Below are positions 52,574 through 60,581 of a stretch of 64,000 nucleotides of DNA, piece after piece. The position numbers and the translations under genes were made by a program. The DNA is from Leadbetterella sp040829825 (GTDB lineage Bacteria; Bacteroidota; Bacteroidia; Cytophagales; Spirosomataceae), in assembly GCF_040829825.1 (NCBI RefSeq), contig NZ_JBFOLH010000002.1. The stretch is one strand, 5' to 3'. Every line of letters starts with the position of its first letter. Within the stretch, counting starts at the first letter, position 1. The notes beneath the pieces were generated by a model. That model did not search any database. It was not told where the DNA came from and saw only the letters and a program-made list of their open reading frames with translations.

Positions 52574-52861
52574 ATGAGTATCTTAAAAAGACCCATTATC
52601 ACTGAGAAGACTCAGGGGTTAAACGCAAAGAATAAATATACATTTGAGGTGGGCCGCGATGCCAACAAGATTTCCATCGCTGCTGCCGTAGAAAAAATGT
52701 ACGGAGTAACCGTTGAGAAGGTAAATACCATTACCCAGATCGGTAAGAAAAAGTCGAGAATGACCCGCACCAAGATCAGCTCGGGTAAAACGGCTACTTA
52801 CAAAAAAGCAATAGTTACACTTAAGGAAGGCGAAATCATTGATTTCTACGCCGAATTATAA
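52574..52861 (+). CDS. rplW: 50S ribosomal protein L23
   Basis: A 95-residue protein near the tunnel exit, where trigger factor and SRP dock. Signatures ILKRPIITEKTQGLNAKNKY and VTVEKVNTITQIGKKKSRMT. It starts 4 bp after rplD, so co-translation is likely, and a GNRA-capped hairpin lies in the gap to rplB. Confidence 0.99.
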   Translation: MSILKRPIITEKTQGLNAKNKYTFEVGRDANKISIAAAVEKMYGVTVEKVNTITQIGKKKSRMTRTKISSGKTATYKKAIVTLKEGEIIDFYAEL

Positions 52862-52877
52862 TCTAATTATAAAGTAT

Positions 52878-52899
52878 AGCCCCGATGGGAATCGGGGCT
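52878..52899 (+). promoter_or_regulatory. GNRA-capped hairpin between rplW and rplB
   Basis: AGCCCCGAT, loop GGGA, ATCGGGGCT: a perfect 9-bp stem with a GNRA-type tetraloop (52878-52899) in a 53-bp gap. No T-run follows, so it is more likely an mRNA processing, stability or regulatory element than a terminator. Confidence 0.6.
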
Positions 52900-52914
52900 G
52901 CAAAAGTTTGAACC

Positions 52915-53739
52915 ATGGCAGTTAAAAAATTAAATCCGGTAACCCCCGGTACCCGACACAGAATTGCTCCTGACTTTTCTGATGTAACCACCAACAAGCC
53001 TGAAAAGAGCCTGCTGGGTGTTATCAAAAGAACGGGAGGTAGAAACAATGAAGGTCACAGAACCGCCCGTTATATCGGTGGCGGTCACAAGAGAAGATAC
53101 CGTATTATCGACTTTAAAAGGGATAAATATGATGTTCCTGCAGAAGTATTGACCATAGAGTATGATCCGAACCGTACTTCCAGAATTGCACTTGTACAGT
53201 ATACTGACGGCGAAAAGAGATACATCATCGCTCCTCAGGGTCTTAAAGTAGGTCAATCTATCGTTTCCGGTGAAAAAGTAGCTCCTGAAGTAGGCAATGC
53301 GCTTCAGCTGAAGAACATGCCGCTGGGTACTATTGTACACAACATTGAGCTGACTCCCGGAAAAGGTGCGCAGATGGCCCGCAGCGCCGGTACATACGCC
53401 CAGGTGCTGGCAAAAGAAGGGAAATACGTTACCCTGAAAATGCCTTCCGGCGAAATGAGACTGGTGCTCGCCAACAGCATGGCTACCGTAGGATCTGTTT
53501 CGAACCCTGACCACATGAACGTGGTATTGGGTAAAGCCGGACGTAACCGCTGGCTGGGCAGAAGACCAAGAGTAAGAGGGGTGGTAATGAACCCGGTAGA
53601 TCACCCCATGGGTGGTGGTGAAGGCCGTGCGTCCGGAGGTCATCCGCGTTCACGTAACGGCCTGCTTGCGAAAGGTAAGAAAACCAGAAGCAAGAACAAG
53701 TACTCTAACAAGTTAATCATTTCCAGAAGAACCAAATAA
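52915..53739 (+). CDS. rplB: 50S ribosomal protein L2
   Basis: A 274-residue protein at the peptidyl-transferase centre. Signatures NEGHRTARYIGGGHKRRYRI and VVMNPVDHPMGGGEGRASGG with the conserved His of the catalytic neighbourhood. The basic C-terminus (KKTRSKNKYSNKLI) is typical. It starts 53 bp after rplW, beyond the hairpin at 52878-52899, and precedes rpsS by 13 bp. Confidence 0.99.
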   Translation: MAVKKLNPVTPGTRHRIAPDFSDVTTNKPEKSLLGVIKRTGGRNNEGHRTARYIGGGHKRRYRIIDFKRDKYDVPAEVLTIEYDPNRTSRIALVQYTDGEKRYIIAPQGLKVGQSIVSGEKVAPEVGNALQLKNMPLGTIVHNIELTPGKGAQMARSAGTYAQVLAKEGKYVTLKMPSGEMRLVLANSMATVGSVSNPDHMNVVLGKAGRNRWLGRRPRVRGVVMNPVDHPMGGGEGRASGGHPRSRNGLLAKGKKTRSKNKYSNKLIISRRTK

Positions 53740-53752
53740 AAACAAGTAATAA

Positions 53753-54031
53753 ATGGCTCGTTCATTAAAAAAAGGACCATACATTGATTTTAGACTTGAG
53801 AACAAAGTCTTTGCAATGAATGACTCAGGAAAGAAATCCGTGATCAAGACCTGGTCAAGAAGATCCATGATTTCGCCAGACTTTATAGGACATACGTTTG
53901 CTGTACATAACGGAAACAAATTTATCCCGGTTTACGTGACAGATAACATGATTGGACATAAGTTAGGAGAATTTGCTCCTACACGTAACTTCAGAGGTCA
54001 CGTAAATAAGAAAGATAAAGGTAAAAGATAA
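53753..54031 (+). CDS. rpsS: 30S ribosomal protein S19
   Basis: A 92-residue head protein of the small subunit. Signatures MARSLKKGPYIDFRLENKV, then WSRRSMISPDFIGHTFAVHN and LGEFAPTRNFRGH. It binds 16S rRNA near S13 and the A-site finger bridge. Length is standard; it lies 13 bp after rplB. Confidence 0.99.
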   Translation: MARSLKKGPYIDFRLENKVFAMNDSGKKSVIKTWSRRSMISPDFIGHTFAVHNGNKFIPVYVTDNMIGHKLGEFAPTRNFRGHVNKKDKGKR

Positions 54032-54069
54032 TATTCTGAGGAGAAACTTCTCTACTAATAGATTAAGAA

Positions 54070-54426
54070 ATGGAAGCAGTAGCAAAATTAAAGGATTTCC
54101 CTACCTCGCCGCGTAAAGCCAGGCTTGTAGCAGATCTTATCAGAGGTAAGAAAGTAAACCAGGCACTGGGGATTCTTTCTTATCAGCCTCAGCAGGCCGC
54201 ACCGGTAATAAAGAAGGTATTACTATCTGCCATTGCCAACTGGCAAAACAGAAATGAAGATGCCCGTATTGAAGATGCTGATCTTTATGTGAAAACCATC
54301 ATGATTGATGGCGGAAGAGTACTCAAGAGACTTCGTCCTGCTCCCCAGGGGAGAGCCTATCGGGTAAGAAAGCGTTCTCAGCACATCACCATCGTGGTTG
54401 ACACACTGGAGAATCAATCAGCATAA
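54070..54426 (+). CDS. rplV: 50S ribosomal protein L22
   Basis: A 118-residue protein lining the exit tunnel. The start MEAVAKLKDFPTSPRKARLV is typical, and the beta-hairpin loop appears as VLKRLRPAPQGRAYRVRKR, a known macrolide-resistance region in other species. Position between rpsS and rpsC is standard. Confidence 0.99.
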   Translation: MEAVAKLKDFPTSPRKARLVADLIRGKKVNQALGILSYQPQQAAPVIKKVLLSAIANWQNRNEDARIEDADLYVKTIMIDGGRVLKRLRPAPQGRAYRVRKRSQHITIVVDTLENQSA

Positions 54427-54457
54427 GCAAATTAAGAATTTATATTAATCAGATACA

Positions 54458-55252
54458 ATGGGACAAAAAGTAAATCCTGTAGGTTTAAGACTAGGTTACA
54501 TAAGAGGCTGGGAGTCTAACTGGTACGGTGGAAAGACCTTTTCTGAGAAGCTTGTAGAAGACGATAAGATCAGAAAATATATTAACGCACGTATTCCCAA
54601 GGGTTCGGTTTCGAGAGTGGTTATCGAAAGAACCCTGAAAAGAATTACATTAACGATACATACGGCCCGGCCCGGTGTGGTTATCGGTAAAGCGGGGAGT
54701 GAAGTAGATAAGCTGAGAGAAGAGCTTAAAAAGCTGACCAAAAAAGACGTTCAGATCAACATCTTCGAGATCAAGAGACCTGAAATCGATGCCAAGCTGG
54801 TGGGTGAGACCATCGCGCAGCAATTGAGAGCAAGGATCTCCTTCCGGAGAGCCATGAAGCAGGCGATCCAGTCGGCCATGCGGGTAGGCGCTCAGGGAAT
54901 CAAGATCAAGCTGGGCGGACGTCTGGGCGGTGCTGAAATGGCCCGTAACGAGCAATACAAAGAAGGCAGAATTCCTCTGCATACCCTCCGGGCAGACATT
55001 GATTACGCAGTAAGCGAAGCCCTGACCGTATACGGTCTGATCGGTATCAAAGTGTGGATCTTCAAAGGGGAGGTTTACGGTAAAAGAGACCTTACTTCGG
55101 TTCAGGCACTGGCTACAGAATCTCCGGACACCAAGAAGTCGTCGTTCGGCGGCGGACAGCAGGGTGACAGAAGAGGCCGCGGCGGAAGAGACGAAGAAGG
55201 CGGTAGAAAAAGAAGAGCTGGCGGTAGAGGAGCCGGCCATAAGAAAAATTAA
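54458..55252 (+). CDS. rpsC: 30S ribosomal protein S3 with Gly/Arg-rich tail
   Basis: A 264-residue head protein with KH domain (VVIGKAGSEVDKLREELKKL) and the C-terminal S3 domain ending near VYGKRDLTSVQ. The last 45 residues (about 220-264) form a low-complexity tail rich in Gly and Arg (QQGDRRGRGGRDEEGG, then RKRRAGGRGAGHKKN) longer than in E. coli. The tail may contact mRNA at the entry tunnel; that is inference. Otherwise normal. Confidence 0.98.
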   Translation: MGQKVNPVGLRLGYIRGWESNWYGGKTFSEKLVEDDKIRKYINARIPKGSVSRVVIERTLKRITLTIHTARPGVVIGKAGSEVDKLREELKKLTKKDVQINIFEIKRPEIDAKLVGETIAQQLRARISFRRAMKQAIQSAMRVGAQGIKIKLGGRLGGAEMARNEQYKEGRIPLHTLRADIDYAVSEALTVYGLIGIKVWIFKGEVYGKRDLTSVQALATESPDTKKSSFGGGQQGDRRGRGGRDEEGGRKRRAGGRGAGHKKN

Positions 55253-55284
55253 TTTAAGGGCTGTGAGCCGTAAACATTAGTATT

Positions 55285-55704
55285 ATGTTACAACCGAAAA
55301 GAACCAGATTTAGAAAGCGTCAGAAAGGCAGAATCAAAGGTATTGCCAGCAGAGGACATGAGATTGCCTTCGGTTCATTTGCGATAAAGAGTTTAGAGCC
55401 GGGCAGGATCACTGCAAGGCAGATTGAAGCAGCCCGTATCGGGGTTACACGTGCCATGAAACGTGAAGGCCAGGTATGGATCAGAATATTCCCTGATAAC
55501 CCCATCACTCAGAAGCCTCTGGAAGTGCGGATGGGTAAAGGTAAGGGAGCGCCTGAATATTGGGTGGCAAACATTTATCCGGGCACCATTCTTTTTGAAT
55601 GTACCGGGGTTCCTTTAGAGTTGGCGAAAGAAGCTTTGAGATTAGCAGCTCAGAAGCTACCGGTTAAAACGAAGTTCGTGGTTCGCAGGGATTACGAAGC
55701 ATAA
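55285..55704 (+). CDS. rplP: 50S ribosomal protein L16
   Basis: A 139-residue protein near the A site. Signatures MLQPKRTRFRKRQKGRIKGI, then RITARQIEAARIGVTRAMKR and VRMGKGKGAPEYWVANIYPG. Normal length; 32 bp after rpsC and 15 bp before rpmC. Confidence 0.99.
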   Translation: MLQPKRTRFRKRQKGRIKGIASRGHEIAFGSFAIKSLEPGRITARQIEAARIGVTRAMKREGQVWIRIFPDNPITQKPLEVRMGKGKGAPEYWVANIYPGTILFECTGVPLELAKEALRLAAQKLPVKTKFVVRRDYEA

Positions 55705-55719
55705 AATTTCAAGAAGAAG

Positions 55720-55905
55720 ATGAAAAAGAATGATCTAAGTGGCTTAACGGCTGAGCAATTGAAGCAACAGATAGCCGAAGAAAAGGACAGATTGGTGAAG
55801 CTTAAGTTTGCCCATGCAATTACTCCGATCGAAAATCCGAGGAGAATTACCGAGGCCCGTAAAAATATTGCACGGTTATCTACCGCTTTAACCAGTAAAA
55901 AATAA
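55720..55905 (+). CDS. rpmC: 50S ribosomal protein L29
   Basis: A 61-residue two-helix protein at the tunnel exit, with LSGLTAEQLKQQIAEEKDRL and ENPRRITEARKNIARLSTAL. It follows rplP by 15 bp and precedes rpsQ by 17 bp, the usual order. Confidence 0.97.
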   Translation: MKKNDLSGLTAEQLKQQIAEEKDRLVKLKFAHAITPIENPRRITEARKNIARLSTALTSKK

Positions 55906-55922
55906 TAAATTTTTAATTTCTC

Positions 55923-56177
55923 ATGGAAAGAAAAGTAAGAAAAGAGCGTACTGGGGTAGTAACAAGCAATAAAATGGACAAATCCGGGACTATATCTGTG
56001 GTTCGGAAGGTGAAACACCCTAAATACGGAAAGTTCATGATCAGAAGCAAGAAGTTTATGTTCCACGATGAAAATAACGAAGCCGGAATCGGTGATACCG
56101 TAAGAATCATGGAAACCCGACCTCTTAGCAAGAACAAAAGTTGGAGATTGGTTGAGATTATTTCGAAGGCCAAGTAA
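55923..56177 (+). CDS. rpsQ: 30S ribosomal protein S17
   Basis: An 84-residue OB-fold primary binder of 16S rRNA. Signatures RKERTGVVTSNKMDKSGTIS and MIRSKKFMFHDENNEAGIGD. Normal length, lying between rpmC and rplN. Confidence 0.98.
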   Translation: MERKVRKERTGVVTSNKMDKSGTISVVRKVKHPKYGKFMIRSKKFMFHDENNEAGIGDTVRIMETRPLSKNKSWRLVEIISKAK

Positions 56178-56213
56178 TCTGTTCATCACAAAACATAGTA
56201 AAAAGGTAATATA

Positions 56214-56582
56214 ATGTTACAGCAGGAATCAAGAGCCAATGTAGCTGACAACAGCGGGGCTAAAGAAGTTTTGGTAATCAGGGTATTAGGGGGTACTAAA
56301 AAAAGATATGCCTCTTTAGGAGATAAGGTTGTAGTTACGGTAAAAAGTGCTCTTTCCTCTTCCAATATGAAAAAAGGTACCGTTTCCAAAGCCGTAGTGG
56401 TAAGAACAACCAAAGAGGTAAGAAGAAAAGACGGTTCCTATATCCGGTTTGAAGAAAATGCGGTGGTATTGCTGAATAACCAGAATGAGCCGCGCGGAAC
56501 CCGGATCTTCGGACCCGTAGCCAGAGAGCTGAGAGAGAAGCAGTTTATGAAAATTGTTTCATTAGCCCCTGAAGTACTTTAA
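56214..56582 (+). CDS. rplN: 50S ribosomal protein L14
   Basis: A 122-residue protein with MLQQESRANVADNSGAKEVL and RKDGSYIRFEENAVVLLNNQ signatures, ending KIVSLAPEVL. It helps form intersubunit bridges and is the docking site of the silencing factor RsfS. Standard length and position. Confidence 0.99.
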   Translation: MLQQESRANVADNSGAKEVLVIRVLGGTKKRYASLGDKVVVTVKSALSSSNMKKGTVSKAVVVRTTKEVRRKDGSYIRFEENAVVLLNNQNEPRGTRIFGPVARELREKQFMKIVSLAPEVL

Positions 56583-56606
56583 TCATAGTAAAAGTAATTA
56601 ATTGAA

Positions 56607-56945
56607 ATGGAAAGGAAATTTAACAAGATACCTAAGCTTCACGTAAAATCGGGTGATACCGTGCAGGTGATTTCCGGGAACTCCAAAGGAAAAACCGGGA
56701 AGATCGTTGAGGTTTTGGTGAAGAAAAACAGAGTAGTGGTAGAAGGCGTGAATATCATCAAAAAACACGTCAAACCCAGCGCTCAGAACCCCCAGGGAGA
56801 GATCAGGGAGGTAGAAGCTGCCATTCACATCAGCAATGTGAAACTGGTAGATCCGTCTACAGGTAAGCCTACCCGTACCGGCAGAAAACTGAACGAAGCC
56901 GGTAAGCTGCAAAGATACTCGAAAGCAACAGGTAAATTTATCTAA
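56607..56945 (+). CDS. rplX: 50S ribosomal protein L24
   Basis: A 112-residue KOW protein that initiates assembly of the large subunit. Signatures HVKSGDTVQVISGNSKGKTG and VVEGVNIIKKHVKPSAQNPQ. Slightly longer than E. coli L24 (104) in the C-terminal part. Standard order. Confidence 0.98.
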   Translation: MERKFNKIPKLHVKSGDTVQVISGNSKGKTGKIVEVLVKKNRVVVEGVNIIKKHVKPSAQNPQGEIREVEAAIHISNVKLVDPSTGKPTRTGRKLNEAGKLQRYSKATGKFI

Positions 56946-56981
56946 TGAAAACCGGGTGGGTCGGAAATCCACCTTACGAAA

Positions 56982-57530
56982 ATGGCAAGATTAAAAGAAA
57001 CATATAAGAACGAAGTAGTTAAGGCATTACAGGAGAAATTCCAGTACAAATCGATCATGCAGGTGCCTAAACTGGTGAAAATTGTAGTGAACAGGGGCGT
57101 GGGTGCTGCTACAGGCGACAAGAAGCTGGTAGACAGCAGCGTGGAAGAGCTGAGCACCATTACCGGTCAGAAAGCCGTACCAACCATCTCTAAAAAGGCC
57201 GTTTCTAACTTCAAACTGAGAGAAGGAATGCCGATCGGTGCTAAAGTTACCCTGCGTTCTACCATCATGTATGAATTCATGGACCGTCTGACTTCCGTGG
57301 CACTGCCAAGGGTAAGAGACTTCCAGGGTGTATCTGACAAAGGCTTTGACGGAAGAGGAAACTACAACTTCGGTGTAACCGAGCAGATCATCTTCCCTGA
57401 AATTTCGATCGACAAGATCAGCAAGATCCAGGGAATGGACATCACTTTCGTAACTACTGCCCAAACCGATGCCGAAGCATACGAACTGTTGAAAGCACTG
57501 GGAATGCCTTTCGCTAATAAAAATAAATAA
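56982..57530 (+). CDS. rplE: 50S ribosomal protein L5
   Basis: A 182-residue protein binding 5S rRNA and the P-site tRNA. Signatures IMQVPKLVKIVVNRGVGAAT, MPIGAKVTLRSTIMYEFMDR and GRGNYNFGVTEQIIFPEI. Normal length, followed by rpsN after 18 bp. Confidence 0.99.
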   Translation: MARLKETYKNEVVKALQEKFQYKSIMQVPKLVKIVVNRGVGAATGDKKLVDSSVEELSTITGQKAVPTISKKAVSNFKLREGMPIGAKVTLRSTIMYEFMDRLTSVALPRVRDFQGVSDKGFDGRGNYNFGVTEQIIFPEISIDKISKIQGMDITFVTTAQTDAEAYELLKALGMPFANKNK

Positions 57531-57548
57531 AAGATATAATCACAGATC

Positions 57549-57818
57549 ATGGCAAAAGAGTCAATAAAAGCTAGAGAGAGAAAAAGAGAGAAACTGGTAG
57601 CCCGCTATGCAGCTAAAAGAGAAGCTCTGAAAAAAGCGGAAGACTGGAAAGGTCTTGATGCCCTTCCCAAAAACTCTTCGCCTGTAAGACTTCATAACAG
57701 ATGTAAGCTTACCGGTCGTCCGAAAGGATATATGAGGAGATTCGGCATCAACCGGGTTACCTTCAGAGAAATGGCCAGCAACGGATTAATTCCGGGTGTT
57801 ACCAAGTCGTCTTGGTAA
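57549..57818 (+). CDS. rpsN: 30S ribosomal protein S14 (zinc-free type)
   Basis: An 89-residue S14 of the long form, with SPVRLHNRCKLTGRPKGYMR and FGINRVTFREMASNGLIPGV. The Cys-x-x-Cys pairs of the short zinc-binding form are missing (only one Cys), so it is of the C-minus type. A 113-bp gap with a promoter box follows before rpsH. Confidence 0.98.
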   Translation: MAKESIKARERKREKLVARYAAKREALKKAEDWKGLDALPKNSSPVRLHNRCKLTGRPKGYMRRFGINRVTFREMASNGLIPGVTKSSW

Positions 57819-57847
57819 AAAAAGTTTTTTTTCTTATTCAGAATTAT

Positions 57848-57931
57848 TATCTTTGCAGCCCAGTTAGATAAGTCACGCCCGTGATACTGTCTGACGTTGG
57901 CTTAAGGTATCCAAAATATTAACTTATTCAA
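57848..57931 (+). promoter_or_regulatory. Internal promoter and leader of rpsH
   Basis: TATCTTTG at 57848-57855 lies in the 113-bp rpsN-rpsH gap, the largest within the cluster. The following RNA offers two exclusive stems: TCAC with GTGA (57873-57884), or GTCA with TGAC (57872-57875 with 57892-57895). TAAG (57869-57872) can pair with CTTA (57901-57904) in the first case. Confidence 0.55.
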
Positions 57932-58333
57932 ATGATTACAACGGATCCAATAGCAGATTTTCTTACCAGAATCAGAAATGCTATTAAAGCGAGGCACAGA
58001 GTGGTGGATATCCCGGCCTCGAATGTGAAGAAAGAGTTGACTGCGCTCCTTTATGAAAAAGGATATATCGCCAGTTACAAATTTGAGGAGGAAGGTCCTC
58101 AGGGAAACATCAAAATTGCCCTGAAGTACAATCCCCAGACCAAAAAATCAGCTATTGTTAACCTGACAAGAGTATCCAAGCCGGGGCTTCGTAAATATGT
58201 GAAGTCTACTGAGCTTCCCCGGGTGCTTAACGGGCTGGGAATTGCTATCATCTCTACTTCAAAAGGTATTATTACCGATAAGGAGGCCCGTACACTGAAC
58301 GTGGGCGGAGAGGTACTTTGTTACGTATATTAA
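57932..58333 (+). CDS. rpsH: 30S ribosomal protein S8
   Basis: A 133-residue 16S rRNA primary binder. Signatures DPIADFLTRIRNAIKARHRV and GIAIISTSKGIITDKEA, then VGGEVLCYVY at the C-terminus. In E. coli S8 is the repressor of the spc operon by binding its mRNA. The alternative stems directly upstream of this gene are therefore of interest as a self-regulatory site; that is inference. Confidence 0.99.
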   Translation: MITTDPIADFLTRIRNAIKARHRVVDIPASNVKKELTALLYEKGYIASYKFEEEGPQGNIKIALKYNPQTKKSAIVNLTRVSKPGLRKYVKSTELPRVLNGLGIAIISTSKGIITDKEARTLNVGGEVLCYVY

Positions 58334-58384
58334 TTTTTGTTGACCGCTCAGCCCTTCAGGGGACTGAGCCTTAAACGTATAAAC

Positions 58385-58942
58385 ATGTCAAGAATAGGTA
58401 AAAAACCAATTAATATCCCTGCAGGAGTAACCGTAAACGTTGCTGACGGAAACGTAGTGAGCGCTAAAGGACCCAAGGGTGAATTAACACAGAAGATCGA
58501 CGCCGACATGAAGATCTCTATCGAAGACGGCGTTCTGACCATTGAAAGACCTACCGAGCAGAAAAGACACAAAGCGCTGCACGGCCTTTCGCGTTCCCTG
58601 GTGAACAACCTGGTGGAAGGTGTAAGCACCGGTTATAAAAAAGAGCTGGAGCTGGTAGGGGTGGGTTACAAGGCTACCAATAACGGAAACGCTATTGATA
58701 TGTCTTTGGGTTACTCGCACAACATCATCTTTGTGGTGCCGAAAGAAATTTCAGTAGCTACCCGGATGGAGAAAGGGAAAAACCCGATCATTACCCTGGA
58801 AGGTAACGATAAGCAACTGTTGGGCATGATCTGTGCCAAAATCAGGTCACTGCGTAAAATTGAGCCTTACAAAGGTAAAGGTATCCGTTTTGTGGGTGAA
58901 GTGGTGAGAAGAAAAGCAGGTAAGACTGCCGGTAAGAAATAA
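58385..58942 (+). CDS. rplF: 50S ribosomal protein L6
   Basis: A 185-residue protein near the GTPase centre, starting MSRIGKKPINIPAGVTVNVA. The ATG at 58385 is chosen because 16 extra codons upstream to 58337 encode no conserved sequence. Signatures LVNNLVEGVSTGYKKELELV and GKGIRFVGEVVRRKAGKTAG. Standard length. Confidence 0.98.
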   Translation: MSRIGKKPINIPAGVTVNVADGNVVSAKGPKGELTQKIDADMKISIEDGVLTIERPTEQKRHKALHGLSRSLVNNLVEGVSTGYKKELELVGVGYKATNNGNAIDMSLGYSHNIIFVVPKEISVATRMEKGKNPIITLEGNDKQLLGMICAKIRSLRKIEPYKGKGIRFVGEVVRRKAGKTAGKK

Positions 58943-58967
58943 TTAAGAACTTCAAAAGTTAACATAT

Positions 58968-59315
58968 ATGTCTGGTGTTAAGTCTGAAAGAAGACAAAAA
59001 ATAAAATGGAGAATCAGGAAAAGAGTAAGCGGAACGGCCGAAAGACCCCGTTTGACTGTTTTCCGGAGCAATACCGGTATCTACGCGCAGTTGATTGACG
59101 ATGTAGCTGGTAAAACCCTTGCAGCAGCATCAACACGCGAGCTGGGTTTAAAATCTTTAAATGTAGAGAACTCAAAGCAAGTAGGTGCTGCAGTGGCAAA
59201 GAAAGCGCAGGAAGCTGGTATCAGCAGTATCGTGTTCGACCGGAACGGATACCTCTATCACGGTAACGTGAAAGCTTTGGCTGACGGAGCAAGAGAAGCA
59301 GGACTTAACTTTTAA
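58968..59315 (+). CDS. rplR: 50S ribosomal protein L18
   Basis: A 115-residue 5S rRNA-binding protein with ERPRLTVFRSNTGIYAQLID, VFDRNGYLYHGNVKALADGA and the terminal AREAGLNF. Length and order are standard; rpsE begins 10 bp after its stop. Confidence 0.98.
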   Translation: MSGVKSERRQKIKWRIRKRVSGTAERPRLTVFRSNTGIYAQLIDDVAGKTLAAASTRELGLKSLNVENSKQVGAAVAKKAQEAGISSIVFDRNGYLYHGNVKALADGAREAGLNF

Positions 59316-59325
59316 TACTATTTAA

Positions 59326-59829
59326 ATGAAAGCGATAAAAGTAAACGAATCAGAATTAAAAGAGAAAGTTGTAGCTATCAACCGGGTTGCCAAAGTAGTA
59401 AAAGGCGGACGTCGCTTCAGCTTTTCCGCTATCGTTGTTCTGGGTGACGGACAGGGTGCCGTGGGCCAGGGACTGGGAAAAGCCAACGAGGTAACTGACG
59501 CGATCTCTAAAGCCGTGGAAGATGCCCGTAAAAACCTGGTGAATGTTCCGATCATCAACGGAACCGTTCCCCACGATATGGAAGGAAAATTCTCAGGCGG
59601 TTTTGTATATGTGAAGCCTGCAGCACCCGGTACCGGTGTGATTGCCGGTGGTGCCATGCGTGCCGTACTGGAAGCAGCCGGAGTGCATAACGTACTCGCA
59701 AAATCAAAAGGCTCTTCTAACCCGCATAACGTGGTGAAGGCTACTATCGATGCGCTGACCAAAATGAGAGCTCCGCATGAAGTGGCTGTACAGAGAAGAG
59801 TGAAATTGAATAAAGTATTTAATGGCTGA
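59326..59829 (+). CDS. rpsE: 30S ribosomal protein S5
   Basis: A 167-residue protein important for accuracy. Signatures INRVAKVVKGGRRFSFSAIV, VLGDGQGAVGQGLGKANEV, and KSKGSSNPHNVVKATIDALT. Normal length; the spectinomycin-associated loop (VVKGGRRFSF) is wild-type-like, as far as can be judged by eye. Confidence 0.99.
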   Translation: MKAIKVNESELKEKVVAINRVAKVVKGGRRFSFSAIVVLGDGQGAVGQGLGKANEVTDAISKAVEDARKNLVNVPIINGTVPHDMEGKFSGGFVYVKPAAPGTGVIAGGAMRAVLEAAGVHNVLAKSKGSSNPHNVVKATIDALTKMRAPHEVAVQRRVKLNKVFNG

Positions 59830-59853
59830 TAAAAGCCTCAAACATTTAGTAAA

Positions 59854-60033
59854 ATGGCTAAAGTGAAAGTTACTCAGGTTAGAAGTACGATCAAAAGACC
59901 GAAGAATCAGAAACTTACTATGCAGGCTTTGGGCTTAACTAAAATAGGGAAATCTGTTGAAGTAGAAGCAAATCCGGCTATTGAGGGGATGATCCGTAAG
60001 GTGAACCATCTTATAACCGTTGAGAACATTTAA
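59854..60033 (+). CDS. rpmD: 50S ribosomal protein L30
   Basis: A 59-residue protein: MAKVKVTQVRSTIKRPKNQK, then TMQALGLTKIGKSVEVEANP and a C-terminus KVNHLITVENI. It begins 24 bp after rpsE and lies 45 bp before rplO. Too short for a default minimum-length search, so easily missed. Standard order. Confidence 0.98.
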   Translation: MAKVKVTQVRSTIKRPKNQKLTMQALGLTKIGKSVEVEANPAIEGMIRKVNHLITVENI

Positions 60034-60078
60034 TCAGGGATAACCGAGTAGTAGATTACTGCGATAAATTTTTTAAAA

Positions 60079-60567
60079 ATGAAATTAGAATCATTAAAAC
60101 CCGCTCAGGGATCCGTTAAAAGCAATACCCGTTTAGGTAGAGGACAAGGTTCAGGCGGCGGCGGAACAGCCAAAAGAGGTCATAAAGGTGCAAAATCACG
60201 TTCAGGCTACAGCCAGAAAAGAGGTTTTGAAGGTGGACAGATGCCCCTTCAGCGCCGGGTGCCTAAATTTGGTTTTAACAATGTGAACCGCGTGGCTTAT
60301 AAAGCCATTAACCTGGATACCCTTCAGGCCCTTTTTGAGAAGACCGGAGAAGCCAATATGACGCTGACGTTCCTCAGAGAGCACGGCCTGGCTTCCAAAT
60401 CTGATCTGATCAAAGTGCTGGGCAGAGGGGAGTTTACCGCTAAAGTAAACGTAACCGTTCACGCTTTCTCTAAATCAGCTGAAGAAGCTATTGCCAAAGC
60501 CGGTGGATCTGCAACGGTTTTCGGTGCTGCTGAAGCAGCCGGTAAAGAAGTAAAAGGTGGCGAATAA
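60079..60567 (+). CDS. rplO: 50S ribosomal protein L15
   Basis: A 162-residue late-assembly protein. Signatures NTRLGRGQGSGGGGTAKRGH, SGYSQKRGFEGGQMPLQRRV and PKFGFNN. The C-terminal extension (AAEAAGKEVKGGE) is rich in Ala and Gly and slightly longer than in E. coli. secY starts 14 bp later. Confidence 0.98.
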   Translation: MKLESLKPAQGSVKSNTRLGRGQGSGGGGTAKRGHKGAKSRSGYSQKRGFEGGQMPLQRRVPKFGFNNVNRVAYKAINLDTLQALFEKTGEANMTLTFLREHGLASKSDLIKVLGRGEFTAKVNVTVHAFSKSAEEAIAKAGGSATVFGAAEAAGKEVKGGE

Positions 60568-60581
60568 TTGTTAGATAAACT

